Source of the DNA: JAFDWR01 sp038216655
Lineage (GTDB): Bacteria; Armatimonadota; Fimbriimonadia; Fimbriimonadales; Fimbriimonadaceae
NCBI GenBank assembly: GCA_038216655.1
Contig: JBBQPZ010000008.1
Coordinates: 62,001-126,000 of the forward strand
Reading direction: 5' to 3'
Length of the DNA stretch: 64,000 bases
The notes under the pieces are model-generated. The model saw nothing but the letters and a program-made list of their open reading frames with translations. It was not told the DNA's origin and ran no database searches. Of this stretch, positions 16,428 through 26,615 are shown piece by piece (the stretch's first letter is position 1; each line of letters starts with the position of its first letter). Made by a program: the position numbers and the translations under genes.

Positions 16428-19400
16428 CGGTTCACCACGAACGGCAGGTTCACCGAGTGCGATGCCTGCGCTGGATCGTACATGTTCGCCGCCGTCACCG
16501 GTCCGGCGATCGCCGAGCCGTTGGCTTCCGCCCGCATCGTGAACGTGAGCTCCTGCTTACCGGCCGGAAGGTTGCGGATGAAGAACGCCACGCGATCGTC
16601 ACGGATCACCGTACCTGCCCACCAGTTACTCCATTGGCCATCGGCATAAGGATCTTCCAAGTCGGTCACTCGAACGTTCGCCGGAATCGGAACCTCGACC
16701 ATCACGAACTCGCGGGGGCGATCGGTGGTGATCGTGACCGAGCACTCCAGGACGTCGCCGGACTTGACCTCGGTAACCGGCTTGACGCTCGGCATCAGCC
16801 GCTGAGTGCCGTCTTCCTTGGCGTGGGCCTCGAACCGGTAGATATCGCGCTCAAGGGTGAGGCCCGAGTCGTTGCCGATGACCTTGCTCCCCTGCGGCGA
16901 AACCGCCTGACGAAGGCCGGCGCCGAAGTAGGTGACCCCACCGCCATTACGAACCTCGACCACGTTGTCGCCCGATTGCAGGGCATTCATCGGAATCGTC
17001 ACCCTGGTTTCGGGATTGATTACCGACTTCACATCAAACGCGATCTGCTTCACCGACTTGCCATTTACGAAGACCTCGACGGTCTGAGGTGCGGCGAGTT
17101 CGTTGGTCTCACGGAGATAGTCGCTGAGACCCACGAGGGCCACCGCGGTATCGCGGGTGGTGTACCACCAGTCGCCCTTTCGGCTCCGCATGAGATAGTG
17201 AACGGCCATCTCCACGATCGGGTCCTTGGGCGCGATCTCGGCGATCGCGGTAAGGGCCAGACCGGTCGGCTCGGTATCGCTCCAATAGAAGCGCTTCTCG
17301 CTCCAGGAGGCCATATCCACCTCCATCTTCGCCAGCCCCTTCAGCCGCTTGACCGCCGCCTCCGCGCCTGCGGCATTGCCGCTTGCCTTGTAGAGCAGCG
17401 CTGCATAAGCCGTCACGCCCGCATCGGACTTGGCCGGGTCGTACAGAGCAAGAGTCTTCTTTCCTTCTGCGGCGTTGCCGTTGACGGCGGTCGCATAGCC
17501 TAGATAGATTCGGGCCCGCTTGTCTTGGGCGATACGGTAGGCCGCGTACTCCTTCGGTTCACCCTTTTCGGGTTCAACCGGCGCGGTCGCGAGATACTTG
17601 TTGACCCACTTGTTCGCCCGCTCGATCACGAACGGGCTGACCGGGTAGCCGGCGTCTGCCGCGCGATGGAGGCCGTCGAGCACATAGGCGGTGAGATAGG
17701 GATCGCTGGTGTCGTATTGCCACCAACCCCAACCGCCGTCCGAATGCTGCATTTTCTTGAGCCTCGCGATGCTCTCCGCGGCGATGCGCGGGATGTTCTT
17801 GGTGAGGTCCGGCCTTGGTGATGCGGCACCCTTGAGGGCGCGCTGTACGAGCACCGCCGGCATGAAGCGGCTCATCGTCTGCTCGGTGCACCCGTACGGG
17901 AAGTCGATCAATTCGTCGAGCGACTGGAACATCGCCTGGGCAATCGTCGGGCTGACGTTGACCACGAGGCGGCCGAAGTCCTTATCCGCCTCCGGCGAGA
18001 CGTTCACGGTAAGCTTGCCGCTCCCCTTGGCGATCCCCGCCTTCCGCTCCTGGACAATCAGACCAGCCGGGTTGACGGTGAGCACCTGCTCGACCCCATC
18101 CGACTCCGCGTTGTCGATCCAAGCTCGGGCGGTGAGCTTTGAGTCTCCCACTTTGGCCGCACTGAGCGTCCACTGCACCTGCTGGGGCTTGCCCGACGGA
18201 ACGTGGAGAGTCTGCATCTTCTCGCCGCCGTCGACGTCGACTCCCGTGGAATCGATGCGCAGGTGGACGTCCGCGTCCTTGCCGGTGTCGTTCTGGACGA
18301 TCGCCGAGAACTCCAGCTTGTCGCCGACGGTGACAAAAGCCGGGACTTCGAGGCGGACCATCAGCGGCTTGGCCGCCTGCAGGTCGCATTTGCCCAGCCC
18401 GACCCGCGTATCGTCGGAGACGCCGACACACGTGGTTCGCCACTGGGTCAGGTTGTCGGGCAACTTGACCGTGACGGTCGCATCGCCGTTTGCATCGGTG
18501 CGCACGTTCGGCGACCAGAAGGCGGTGTCACGAAACTTGCGCCGGATCGCGATGTGACCACCCTTGTCGCCGCCATCGAGATAGATCTCGGGGAACGAGT
18601 AGTTGGTCGAGACCGAATTGCCGCGCTTCGGATAGAACGAATCCATCGGATTCGTGGTGTCCTCCTGAATCGCGTAGATCGACTCATCCACCACCGCGAC
18701 CGAGACATCGGCGGGTGTCGCCTTGCCACTTGGATCGGTGGTGTGAACCTTGTAGGTCGCTGAATCGCCAGGCAGATGGCGCGCCTTGTCGGGCGTGATC
18801 TGGATCTTGAGCGCGCGCCGCTCGTCGTCGATCAACAGCCGTGTCTGGGCTTCGAGATAGTGCTTCTCCTTGATGCCGGTGACCACGATCTGGGCATTCG
18901 GGGAGTCCTCAAGGGTGACCGGAATCTCGACCACCGTCGTGACCTTATCCAGTTGCACGACCTTCGACCACATGACGTGGTCCGCCTCAACCGTTACCAG
19001 CGCGGAGAGCCCGGTCTTGCTTGACCGAATCAGGGCCTTGGCCGTGCCGCCGACCGTGTATTTGTGCTTGTCGAGGGTGACCTCGAATGACTGCTCGCGA
19101 CCTCCGACATAGTAGGCTCCTCCCTCCACATAAAGGGAATCTTCAGCTTCGATGTTGTGGCCCGCGTCGTCCATGGACGCGCCCTTAATCAGGTAGGAGC
19201 CCTCCGCCTTCGGGGTGAGGTTGACGGTAACCGATCCGTTCTCGTCGGTGACTGCATCCAGAGTCTGCTCCGGCTTGAAGACCTCGATGTCGTCGTTCCA
19301 TTCCTGGGTGCCGACGACAAGATGGACTTTGCGTCCGCCGACAGTTTCTTTGGTGCCATGAGCCCGCGTCGTCAACATAACGGCGACCGGGTTACCCGGC

Positions 19401-21169
19401 TCGACAAAGCCCGTCTCATTGCGCACCTGCAGTCCATAGGCACCCTGATTGACGCGGATATCGCCGCTGCCATCGAAGTAATGGGTGTCCTCGCTGACGC
19501 TGGCTTGGACGTGGTAAATCCAATCGTTGGGCACGTCAGTGGGATCACTGGATTGCTTGGCGTCGAACTCGATCACGGCCTTACCGGAGGCGTCGGTGAC
19601 GACGTCGAAGGACTTGCTGTCCTCTCCGCTCCCCATGCCGTAAGACTCGGAATCGCCTTCCTCGTTCTCGTAGTCGAACGCCGGGGATCGCGAGACCATC
19701 GCGTTCACCTTCGCGCCCACCACGGGGCCGCCGAAGTAGTACTCGCACTGGATCGTCGCCTTGATATGATCGCCGACGACGTAGTCCTTGCGATCGGGGA
19801 CGACCTTGATCGTGAACTCCGGCTTACGGTAATCCGCGAAATTGACCGACAGACTATCCTCCGAACCAAGGGCTTTCACCTTAACCGTGAACTGTCCTGG
19901 GTCGGATTCCTTGTTGGTCGAGAAGTGGCCGCTGAACAGGCCGCGCGAGTCGACGTTAAGCGTCTGGCGCTCAACAAGGGTATCGCCGGAATCGTGGATC
20001 TCGACCTCTGCCTTCCCGCCGCCCGGCAAGACGTAGTCCGAGCCCTTAAGGGTTCGGATGATGCCCTTGAACTGGACATCGTCTCCCGGCCGGTAGACCG
20101 GCCGATCCGAGTACATGAAGATGTGCTTCGCCGAGTCCGGCGCGGTATGGGTCATCCCGAAATCGACCACCGCGCTCGAACCGTTGAGGGTCGCCACGGC
20201 GATGCCGTTCCCGGCGGGGGTGTCCCCCTCTTCCTCGCCGTCGGTTGCCACTTTCGCCACCGGGGGCATGGTGAGACTCGCCGTGCCATCCGCTCCGGTG
20301 TTCGCTTCCGACTGCGGTTTGCCGTCGCGATAGAACTGGATCCGGCTCCCGGCGACCGGAGATCCGGTCTCCAGGTCGGCGACGTAGGAGATCAGTTGCG
20401 TACCGCTGGTCTTCGTGATCAGACCGATGTGAGACACATTGAAGTAGGTTCCGCGGGTGATATCCCCGATGGTGGCCTGCACCCAGTAGAAGCCTTCCGC
20501 CAGCTGGGGTAGTTGAGGGAGCTCCATGAAGACGCCCTCTACGTCGCGCGTGGAGATCTTTTGGTCGAGATCCTTGGTTTCCGCGGCAACGCTTGCCGGG
20601 TCGATCCCATTTGCGTTCTTCGCCCGAGCGAAGGCGGAAAACAGCTTTTGAAGCCCGCCCTGAGCGACAACCTTACCGGTGTCGATCCGGTAGATCTTAA
20701 GCTTCATCCCGTCGCCCGGTCCGAAGCCCGTGAGCTTGACCGTCGGATGTTCGTTCGGGGTGAAGACCTTGAGTGACGCGTAGAGATCCAGATAGGGATC
20801 GCGCGGCTTTAGGGAAAGCGGCTTGTCGACCGACTTTCCTTCCACAACCTGGATCGTCAAGCCATCGACATTGTGTGCCTTTCCGCTCGCCTCAAGGGTA
20901 TAGAACCCCGCGGGCAAGTTTTTGAAGCGGAAGTGACCTTCGGCATCCGTGCGCACAACCCGAGTTTTCGTAAGCTCGGCGGTATCCGCCTTAGGCACAA
21001 GAACAACTTCGGCTTTGGGCAGGGGCTTGCCGTTCTCCTTCATCACCGCCGTCCCGGTGACCGAGCCTAGGGCCACTTCTTCGGTGATGCCATAGGCTAG
21101 GTAAGCGGTGCACACAATGCTGCCGAGGACGAGGCCAACGAGGCTACGAGATAACCAAGCGAGTTTCAT
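16424..21169 (-). CDS. Bacterial alpha-2-macroglobulin with intact thioester
   Basis: 1581 residues, exported through an N-terminal hydrophobic segment (about 8-28). It begins with a carboxypeptidase-regulatory-like beta domain (about 35-110). Macroglobulin domains follow, then the A2M block FRDTAFWSPNVRTD and the thioester motif YGCTEQ (Cys1094, Gln1097). A helical thioester-containing domain (HSDGGWGWWQYDTSDPYLTAYVL) and a C-terminal receptor-like beta domain complete the fold. Such proteins trap proteases by covalent capture in the periplasm or at the surface. Many bacterial A2Ms are paired with the transglycosylase pbpC; here the partners are a polytopic membrane protein upstream and VanW downstream, each with a 4-bp overlap. 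There is no lipobox Cys at a usual lipoprotein position. Confidence 0.94.
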   Translation of the reverse strand: MKLAWLSRSLVGLVLGSIVCTAYLAYGITEEVALGSVTGTAVMKENGKPLPKAEVVLVPKADTAELTKTRVVRTDAEGHFRFKNLPAGFYTLEASGKAHNVDGLTIQVVEGKSVDKPLSLKPRDPYLDLYASLKVFTPNEHPTVKLTGFGPGDGMKLKIYRIDTGKVVAQGGLQKLFSAFARAKNANGIDPASVAAETKDLDQKISTRDVEGVFMELPQLPQLAEGFYWVQATIGDITRGTYFNVSHIGLITKTSGTQLISYVADLETGSPVAGSRIQFYRDGKPQSEANTGADGTASLTMPPVAKVATDGEEEGDTPAGNGIAVATLNGSSAVVDFGMTHTAPDSAKHIFMYSDRPVYRPGDDVQFKGIIRTLKGSDYVLPGGGKAEVEIHDSGDTLVERQTLNVDSRGLFSGHFSTNKESDPGQFTVKVKALGSEDSLSVNFADYRKPEFTIKVVPDRKDYVVGDHIKATIQCEYYFGGPVVGAKVNAMVSRSPAFDYENEEGDSESYGMGSGEDSKSFDVVTDASGKAVIEFDAKQSSDPTDVPNDWIYHVQASVSEDTHYFDGSGDIRVNQGAYGLQVRNETGFVEPGNPVAVMLTTRAHGTKETVGGRKVHLVVGTQEWNDDIEVFKPEQTLDAVTDENGSVTVNLTPKAEGSYLIKGASMDDAGHNIEAEDSLYVEGGAYYVGGREQSFEVTLDKHKYTVGGTAKALIRSSKTGLSALVTVEADHVMWSKVVQLDKVTTVVEIPVTLEDSPNAQIVVTGIKEKHYLEAQTRLLIDDERRALKIQITPDKARHLPGDSATYKVHTTDPSGKATPADVSVAVVDESIYAIQEDTTNPMDSFYPKRGNSVSTNYSFPEIYLDGGDKGGHIAIRRKFRDTAFWSPNVRTDANGDATVTVKLPDNLTQWRTTCVGVSDDTRVGLGKCDLQAAKPLMVRLEVPAFVTVGDKLEFSAIVQNDTGKDADVHLRIDSTGVDVDGGEKMQTLHVPSGKPQQVQWTLSAAKVGDSKLTARAWIDNAESDGVEQVLTVNPAGLIVQERKAGIAKGSGKLTVNVSPEADKDFGRLVVNVSPTIAQAMFQSLDELIDFPYGCTEQTMSRFMPAVLVQRALKGAASPRPDLTKNIPRIAAESIARLKKMQHSDGGWGWWQYDTSDPYLTAYVLDGLHRAADAGYPVSPFVIERANKWVNKYLATAPVEPEKGEPKEYAAYRIAQDKRARIYLGYATAVNGNAAEGKKTLALYDPAKSDAGVTAYAALLYKASGNAAGAEAAVKRLKGLAKMEVDMASWSEKRFYWSDTEPTGLALTAIAEIAPKDPIVEMAVHYLMRSRKGDWWYTTRDTAVALVGLSDYLRETNELAAPQTVEVFVNGKSVKQIAFDVKSVINPETRVTIPMNALQSGDNVVEVRNGGGVTYFGAGLRQAVSPQGSKVIGNDSGLTLERDIYRFEAHAKEDGTQRLMPSVKPVTEVKSGDVLECSVTITTDRPREFVMVEVPIPANVRVTDLEDPYADGQWSNWWAGTVIRDDRVAFFIRNLPAGKQELTFTMRAEANGSAIAGPVTAANMYDPAQASHSVNLPFVVNR

Positions 21170-22566
21170 GGGGTCTCCGTGCGGGCACGGCGATACGAGA
21201 GAGCGAAGATGAGAAGGCTGATAACCGCGACAACGATCGCGATGATGATGAGGTGGTGGCTCTTCTGGGCACGCTCTAATTCAAGGAGCGGCTCAAGCCA
21301 GCCGTAGCTGACGACGGTAGCGGCGGTCGCGGCGATGCCGAGAGTGAGGGTTTCGAGCTTGAGCCCGCCCCGCAGACCTTCGACGATGCTCGCGAATCCC
21401 AGACCGAAGATCAGACCGATCACGCCCTTCGGACCAAGAATGACGGCGGCCACCAAGGGCGTTCCCAAAACGAGGATCGTCCAAAGGAGGCCGGCAACCG
21501 CACCGCGAGCCCCTTCGGCTCGCTGGCTATCTCGCCATTCGATCGGTAGGAGGGGAACAACGATGCCGAGGCCGAGGCCGATCAAGGCGTAGTGCTGGCC
21601 AATATCGATTGACTTGGTCGCATCCGTGTAGTGCTCCCGGAAGAGACGATAGAACACGAGACTCGCGAGGGGTCCAAGACTGAGAAGCGCCCGCGGGTTC
21701 CCGAGCAGTAGAGGCACGGACACCGCCCCCACCAACGCCGTAGCCATGCCGTAGCCCTTGTCGATCGAGAAGCTGGCGGTGGCAGCCCCAAGCCACACCA
21801 ATGCGGCCAGGAGGAAACGGAAGGAATCAGGCTTGTCATCGGGGCCGACGAGCAGGTGCACGACCAGGCCCGTTACCATCGCGAGGAGGAAGATGATCCA
21901 GGCATCGCCGCTATGCATCATCTGCTTGCCAACGAGCACCCCGCCGCCGCCAAGCAGAGCAACCGCGAACAAGGTGCGGAGCGTCGCCTGCGACGACTTC
22001 CCGGCGACCGCCTGCGCCACAAGTCCAGCGACGACCGTCGCGAGAGCGAACGCGGAGCCGGTCATCGCAGCGGCGTCAAAGCTCTCGGCACGGGCACCGA
22101 GAGCATCTCCGGCAACCGCGGCTATCGCGATCACCGCGGCTCGCGAAGCACCACGGGCCACTCCGCCAGAAGAGAGCATCCACGAAGCCGCACCGAGGCC
22201 AATCGCGAGCCCGAGTTGGGTGGCTTCGCGACTGTCCTTGTTAAGGACCTGCATGACTGCCGCCGCCGCGACTCCGAGGGCGAGGGGAGCGATCGAGTTG
22301 GGACCGCGGTCAAGCGATTCGGCCACAACGGCGGCAAGGACACCGACACCCATTCCCATCGCAACGTTGAACAAACCGGTTCCCGCAGCGCCGAGATACA
22401 CGGCCAGAATGGCTGCGATGGCGGGAAGAAGGAGGAGAGCGAACAATCGCGGACCAGAGAAGGTCGCGCGGGCTTGGGATACAGAGGGGGCGTCTTGGTT
22501 CCGATCCGCGAACAAAGAGGCTGCTGCCGCAGCAGCAAGAGCAATCACAGATAGAGCTATGTTCAT
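21166..22566 (-). CDS. Polytopic membrane protein of unknown function, first gene of the A2M operon
   Basis: 466 residues, almost entirely hydrophobic with about a dozen predicted transmembrane helices rich in Ala, Gly and Leu, and a short basic C-terminal tail (SYRRARTETP). I do not recognise a transporter signature. It overlaps the macroglobulin gene by 4 bp, so the two are made in fixed proportion. It might anchor, energise or report on the macroglobulin, but that is inference from position only. No Shine-Dalgarno or close -10 is obvious before ATG 22566. Confidence 0.75.
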   Translation of the reverse strand: MNIALSVIALAAAAAASLFADRNQDAPSVSQARATFSGPRLFALLLLPAIAAILAVYLGAAGTGLFNVAMGMGVGVLAAVVAESLDRGPNSIAPLALGVAAAAVMQVLNKDSREATQLGLAIGLGAASWMLSSGGVARGASRAAVIAIAAVAGDALGARAESFDAAAMTGSAFALATVVAGLVAQAVAGKSSQATLRTLFAVALLGGGGVLVGKQMMHSGDAWIIFLLAMVTGLVVHLLVGPDDKPDSFRFLLAALVWLGAATASFSIDKGYGMATALVGAVSVPLLLGNPRALLSLGPLASLVFYRLFREHYTDATKSIDIGQHYALIGLGLGIVVPLLPIEWRDSQRAEGARGAVAGLLWTILVLGTPLVAAVILGPKGVIGLIFGLGFASIVEGLRGGLKLETLTLGIAATAATVVSYGWLEPLLELERAQKSHHLIIIAIVVAVISLLIFALSYRRARTETP

Positions 22567-22794
22567 TTGAGCACGCGCACCCCATTGAGCGCCGTCGACA
22601 TCGACTCATCTCGCCCCGCAGGCTTTGCGGTTAGTGTAGGGTCAAACGAATCAAGTTTGTTGCGGTTTCGCACATCTTTTTGAGGCCCGTAAAGATTTCA
22701 TCAATTTTTGGCCGAAACCGGTCCTACGAACTCAAGGAAAAGACCCCATCGAATATGATTTACGGTTGGCGCTCACCTTATTGACCGCCGCAAC

Positions 22795-24672
22795 ATGGCT
22801 GACCAGGACAAACCGATTTCGCTTCCCGACCGCCTTCGACGAGTCCTCATCGGCAAGCCGATTCCCACTTCCAAGGCTCACCACGAGCGATTGGGCCCTT
22901 TCATTGGACTTCCGGTTTTCTCAAGCGACGCCCTTTCGTCGGTCGCTTATGCGACTGAAGCGATCCTGGGCATTTTGGTCTTCGTCGGTGCGCATGCCCT
23001 CGGGCTTACGATCCCGATCACGCTGGCCATCTGCGGCCTGATTGTGATCATCGCGATCTCGTACCAGCAAACGATCCATGCCTATCCCAGCGGGGGAGGA
23101 TCATACATTGTCGCCTCGGAGAATCTGGGCAAGTGGCCCGGGCTCATCGCCGGTGCCGCCCTCCTTGTCGACTACATTCTCACCGTCTCCGTATCCGTCG
23201 CCGCCGGCATCGCCGCGATCACGTCCGCGTTCCCTCATCTGCACAAGTACCTCGTGCTTATGAGCCTCATCGCCGTGGCGGGCGTCGCGTGGGCGAACTT
23301 GCGAGGCGTTCGGGAGTCCGGCGCAGTGTTCGCGGTGCCCACCTACGGATTCATCATCGGCATCCTCACAATGCTGGCCTTTGGATTCGCGCATGCGTTC
23401 TCCTCCGGTCCCGTCACCCACTTGTTGCCCCTCGCCGATCCTAAGCAGCTGGGGAGCGAGGCAAATGCGTTCCTGCTGTTTGTCGTTCTTCGTGCCTTTG
23501 CCGCCGGTTGTACCGCGCTTACGGGGATCGAGGCAGTCAGTAACGGCGTCCAGGCATTCCGCGCGCCCGAGTCGAAAAATGCCTCCATCACGCTTCGGTG
23601 GATGGTCTTCCTGCTGGTGGTGATGTTCCTCGGGATTGGGCTCCTCGCCGGTCACCTTCCCCAGCTGAATCTCCTTCCGACGGCAGATCCTCACTACCGT
23701 ACCGTCGTTTCCCAACTCGCGGCTTACGCGTTCGGATTCCAGAGTTTCGGCTACTACTTTGTTCAGTTCGCGACCGCGGCGATCTTGATCCTCGCCGCCA
23801 ACACCGCCTTCGCAGATTTTCCTCGTCTGGCAAGCCTTATCGCCCGCGACGGCTTCCTTCCACGCCCCTTGGCTCGTCAAGGTGACCGCCTCGTCTTCCA
23901 CAACGGCATCCTCGTTCTGGCGATCCTCGCCGGCGTACTGATCGCTGCCTTCCACGGCGAGCTAGATCTGCTTTTGCCGCTTTACGCGGTAGGGGTCTTC
24001 ACCGCGTTCACGCTGTCCCAGGCCGGGATGGTGGTCCACTGGTGGAAGCTCAAGGGAGCCGGCTGGCGCTATTCGATCACCGTGAATGCAGTCGGAGCAG
24101 TCCTCAGCCTCCTGGTATTCCTCATCATCGCGGGCACGAAATTCATGGAAGGTGCCTGGATCGTGGTGCTCATGGTCCCCGCTATCGTCTTTGTCTTCAA
24201 TTCAATTAATAAACGGTATCAGAACATCTCAAGCCAACTCGTCATGACGAATGAGGAGTCGGAGGTCCACCACGACCACCTCGCCCTGCTCCTCGTTCCC
24301 CGCGTTCACCGAGGCATCGCGACCGCCCTCGACTACGCTCAAAACATGAAAGGCGGCGTTCGGGCCATCCACGTCGTCGTCAACGAAAAGACCGTGCCCG
24401 TTGTGCGACGCGATTGGGATAAGTTCGGTCGAGACGTTCCGTTGGTTGTCCTCAGCTCACCCTATCGATCTCTCATTGCGCCGGTGATGGATTATGTCGA
24501 TGAGCTCCGGGAAGAAGCCCCCGACCGAATGATCACCGTCATCGTCGCGGAAGCGGTGGCCACCAAGCCGGTCCACAAGATGCTCCAAGAAAACGTCGCG
24601 CTTAGCTTGAAAAACGCCCTTTATTCAAGGAAGAATGTCGTAATCGCCTCGGTACGGTACTTCCTCGAATAA
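22795..24672 (+). CDS. KimA/YdaO-like APC-superfamily permease, copy 1
   Basis: 625 residues. LIGKPIPTSKAHHERLG and PVFSSDALSSVAYATEAIL match the start of the KimA (YdaO) group of high-affinity potassium-proton symporters in the APC superfamily. About twelve transmembrane helices follow, then a cytoplasmic alpha/beta (USP-like) domain of about 150 residues (from HHDHLALLLVPRVHRG). KimA in Bacillus is controlled by cyclic di-AMP at RNA and protein level; I see no convincing ydaO riboswitch in the 228 bp upstream. TATGAT about 40 bp before the ATG may be the -10. The next gene is a close paralogue, 68 bp downstream. An amino-acid permease role remains possible. Confidence 0.85.
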   Translation: MADQDKPISLPDRLRRVLIGKPIPTSKAHHERLGPFIGLPVFSSDALSSVAYATEAILGILVFVGAHALGLTIPITLAICGLIVIIAISYQQTIHAYPSGGGSYIVASENLGKWPGLIAGAALLVDYILTVSVSVAAGIAAITSAFPHLHKYLVLMSLIAVAGVAWANLRGVRESGAVFAVPTYGFIIGILTMLAFGFAHAFSSGPVTHLLPLADPKQLGSEANAFLLFVVLRAFAAGCTALTGIEAVSNGVQAFRAPESKNASITLRWMVFLLVVMFLGIGLLAGHLPQLNLLPTADPHYRTVVSQLAAYAFGFQSFGYYFVQFATAAILILAANTAFADFPRLASLIARDGFLPRPLARQGDRLVFHNGILVLAILAGVLIAAFHGELDLLLPLYAVGVFTAFTLSQAGMVVHWWKLKGAGWRYSITVNAVGAVLSLLVFLIIAGTKFMEGAWIVVLMVPAIVFVFNSINKRYQNISSQLVMTNEESEVHHDHLALLLVPRVHRGIATALDYAQNMKGGVRAIHVVVNEKTVPVVRRDWDKFGRDVPLVVLSSPYRSLIAPVMDYVDELREEAPDRMITVIVAEAVATKPVHKMLQENVALSLKNALYSRKNVVIASVRYFLE

Positions 24673-24740
24673 CGGCCCCCGGCTATTCGGTTCCTGCTAT
24701 CATCCATCTTCGCGCGTGATTAACGTGCGGAAACCTTTCC

Positions 24741-26615
24741 ATGGATGCCCCGGAGAAGCCTATTTCAACCTGGAATCGACTGCGTCGACTCCTGATCGGC
24801 AAGCCAATACCCAGTTCAAAGGCCCACGACGAACGTCTGGGACCCCTCCTCGGACTCCCCGTCTTCTCGTCCGACGCGATGTCGTCGGTCGCCTACGCGA
24901 CAGAGGCGATCCTCGCCGTCCTCGTGCTGGGCGGATCGGGCGCGATCCACATGCAGTTCCCGATCACGCTCGCGATCTGCGGCCTGATCATCATCATCGC
25001 GATCTCGTACAACCAGACGATTCACGCCTATCCGAACGGGGGCGGCTCCTACATCGTTGCCTCGGACAATCTGGGGCAATGGCCCGGCCTCGTCGCGGGG
25101 GCGGCGCTACTGATCGACTACATCCTGACCGTCGCGGTCTCGGTGGCGGCCGGAGTTGCAGCGATTGTTTCAGCGTTTCCGCTGCTCCACCCCTACTTGG
25201 TCGCGATAAGCCTCTTTGCCGTAGGCATCGTTGCTTGGGCAAACCTCCGGGGCCTGCGCGAATCCGGGGCCCTGTTCGCGATCCCCGCCTACAGCTTCAT
25301 TGCGAGCATGGTGATCATGCTTTGCACTGCCCTTTACAAAGGCTATTTCGGACCGGGCCACGACGTCCCCCAGCACGTCATCGCCACCGAGATGGGTAAG
25401 GAAGCGAACTGGTGGATCGTGTTTATCGCCCTGCGCGCCTTTGCCGCCGGTTGCACCGCGCTGACTGGCGTCGAGGCCGTGAGCGACAGCGTCCAGGCGT
25501 TTAAGCCGCCCGAGGCCAAGAACGCTTCCCTTACCCTCCGGTGGATGGTCGCGATCCTCGCGACGGTCTTCGTGCTGATCGGTCTTGCCGTGCAGCGGAT
25601 GCCGGTTCTCAGCATCCTGCCCACCTCGGATCACCACTACCGCACGCTCGTCGCCCAAGTCGCCTCGTACGCCTTTGGTCCAGGCTCGTTCGGTTTCTAC
25701 TTCGTTCAGTTCGCCACCGCCGCGATCTTGATCCTTGCCGCGAACACCGCGTTCGCCGATTTCCCAAGGCTCGCGAGCTTCATCTCCCGCGATGGCTTCT
25801 TGCCGCGCCCCCTCGCCCGACAAGGGGACCGTCTCGTCTTTCATAACGGCATCGTCATGCTCGCGGGCCTCGCCGGCCTCCTGATCTTTATCTTCAAGGG
25901 TGAGCTGGATCTGCTGCTTCCGCTCTACGCGGTTGGCGTCTTCACCGCATTCACCCTCTCCCAGTCCGGCATGGTAATGCACTGGTGGCGACTCAGGACG
26001 CCCGGTTGGAAGTATTCGATCACCGTCAACACGCTAGGTGCGATCCTAAGCTTCATCGTGCTCGTCGTGATCTCGGCCACGAAGTTTATGGAGGGAGCCT
26101 GGATCGTCCTGATCATGGTCCCCGCGATCGTGGGCGTCTTCTACTCGATCCACAAGCGCTACCAGAACATCAGCCGCCAACTGGTGGTAAAGGTGGGAGA
26201 ACCCGTGGCGCATCATGATCACCTCGCCCTCATCCTGGTTCCGCGTGTCCATCGTGGAATTCTCGCCGCCCTCGAATACGCCCAGAATATGAAGGGAGAT
26301 TGCCGAGCGATCCACATCATCGTCAATGAGAAGACGGTTCCCACCGTCCGGCGCGACTGGGAGCGGTTCGGGCAAGGGGTTCCCCTCGTCGTCCTAAGTT
26401 CGCCCTATCGTTCGCTCATCACGCCCGTTATGGATTACGTCGACGAACTTCGGGCGGAGAATCCCAACCGGATGATCACCGTCATCGTCGCCGAAGCCGT
26501 CGCCACCAAGACGATGCACAAGATGCTTCAAGAGAACGTCGCGCAGAACCTCAAGAACGCGCTATCATCCCGTAAGAACGTGGTGATCGCCTCGGTGCGG
26601 TACTTCCTCGACTAG
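24741..26615 (+). CDS. KimA/YdaO-like APC-superfamily permease, copy 2
   Basis: 624 residues and collinear with the preceding gene over its whole length, including LIGKPIPSSKAHDERLG, FSSDAMSSVAYATE and the C-terminal USP-like domain ending SSRKNVVIASVRYFLD. Long identical stretches in helices and C-terminus show a tandem duplication. Divergence is clearest in the loop after the sixth helix (YKGYFGPGHDVPQHV here). The stop overlaps the convergent monooxygenase-like gene by 4 bp. Confidence 0.85.
   Translation: MDAPEKPISTWNRLRRLLIGKPIPSSKAHDERLGPLLGLPVFSSDAMSSVAYATEAILAVLVLGGSGAIHMQFPITLAICGLIIIIAISYNQTIHAYPNGGGSYIVASDNLGQWPGLVAGAALLIDYILTVAVSVAAGVAAIVSAFPLLHPYLVAISLFAVGIVAWANLRGLRESGALFAIPAYSFIASMVIMLCTALYKGYFGPGHDVPQHVIATEMGKEANWWIVFIALRAFAAGCTALTGVEAVSDSVQAFKPPEAKNASLTLRWMVAILATVFVLIGLAVQRMPVLSILPTSDHHYRTLVAQVASYAFGPGSFGFYFVQFATAAILILAANTAFADFPRLASFISRDGFLPRPLARQGDRLVFHNGIVMLAGLAGLLIFIFKGELDLLLPLYAVGVFTAFTLSQSGMVMHWWRLRTPGWKYSITVNTLGAILSFIVLVVISATKFMEGAWIVLIMVPAIVGVFYSIHKRYQNISRQLVVKVGEPVAHHDHLALILVPRVHRGILAALEYAQNMKGDCRAIHIIVNEKTVPTVRRDWERFGQGVPLVVLSSPYRSLITPVMDYVDELRAENPNRMITVIVAEAVATKTMHKMLQENVAQNLKNALSSRKNVVIASVRYFLD

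Noticed and set aside
22567..22794. Cyclic di-AMP (ydaO) riboswitch before the KimA-like genes
   Set aside because: No recognisable conserved core could be found by eye; a covariance search would settle it.
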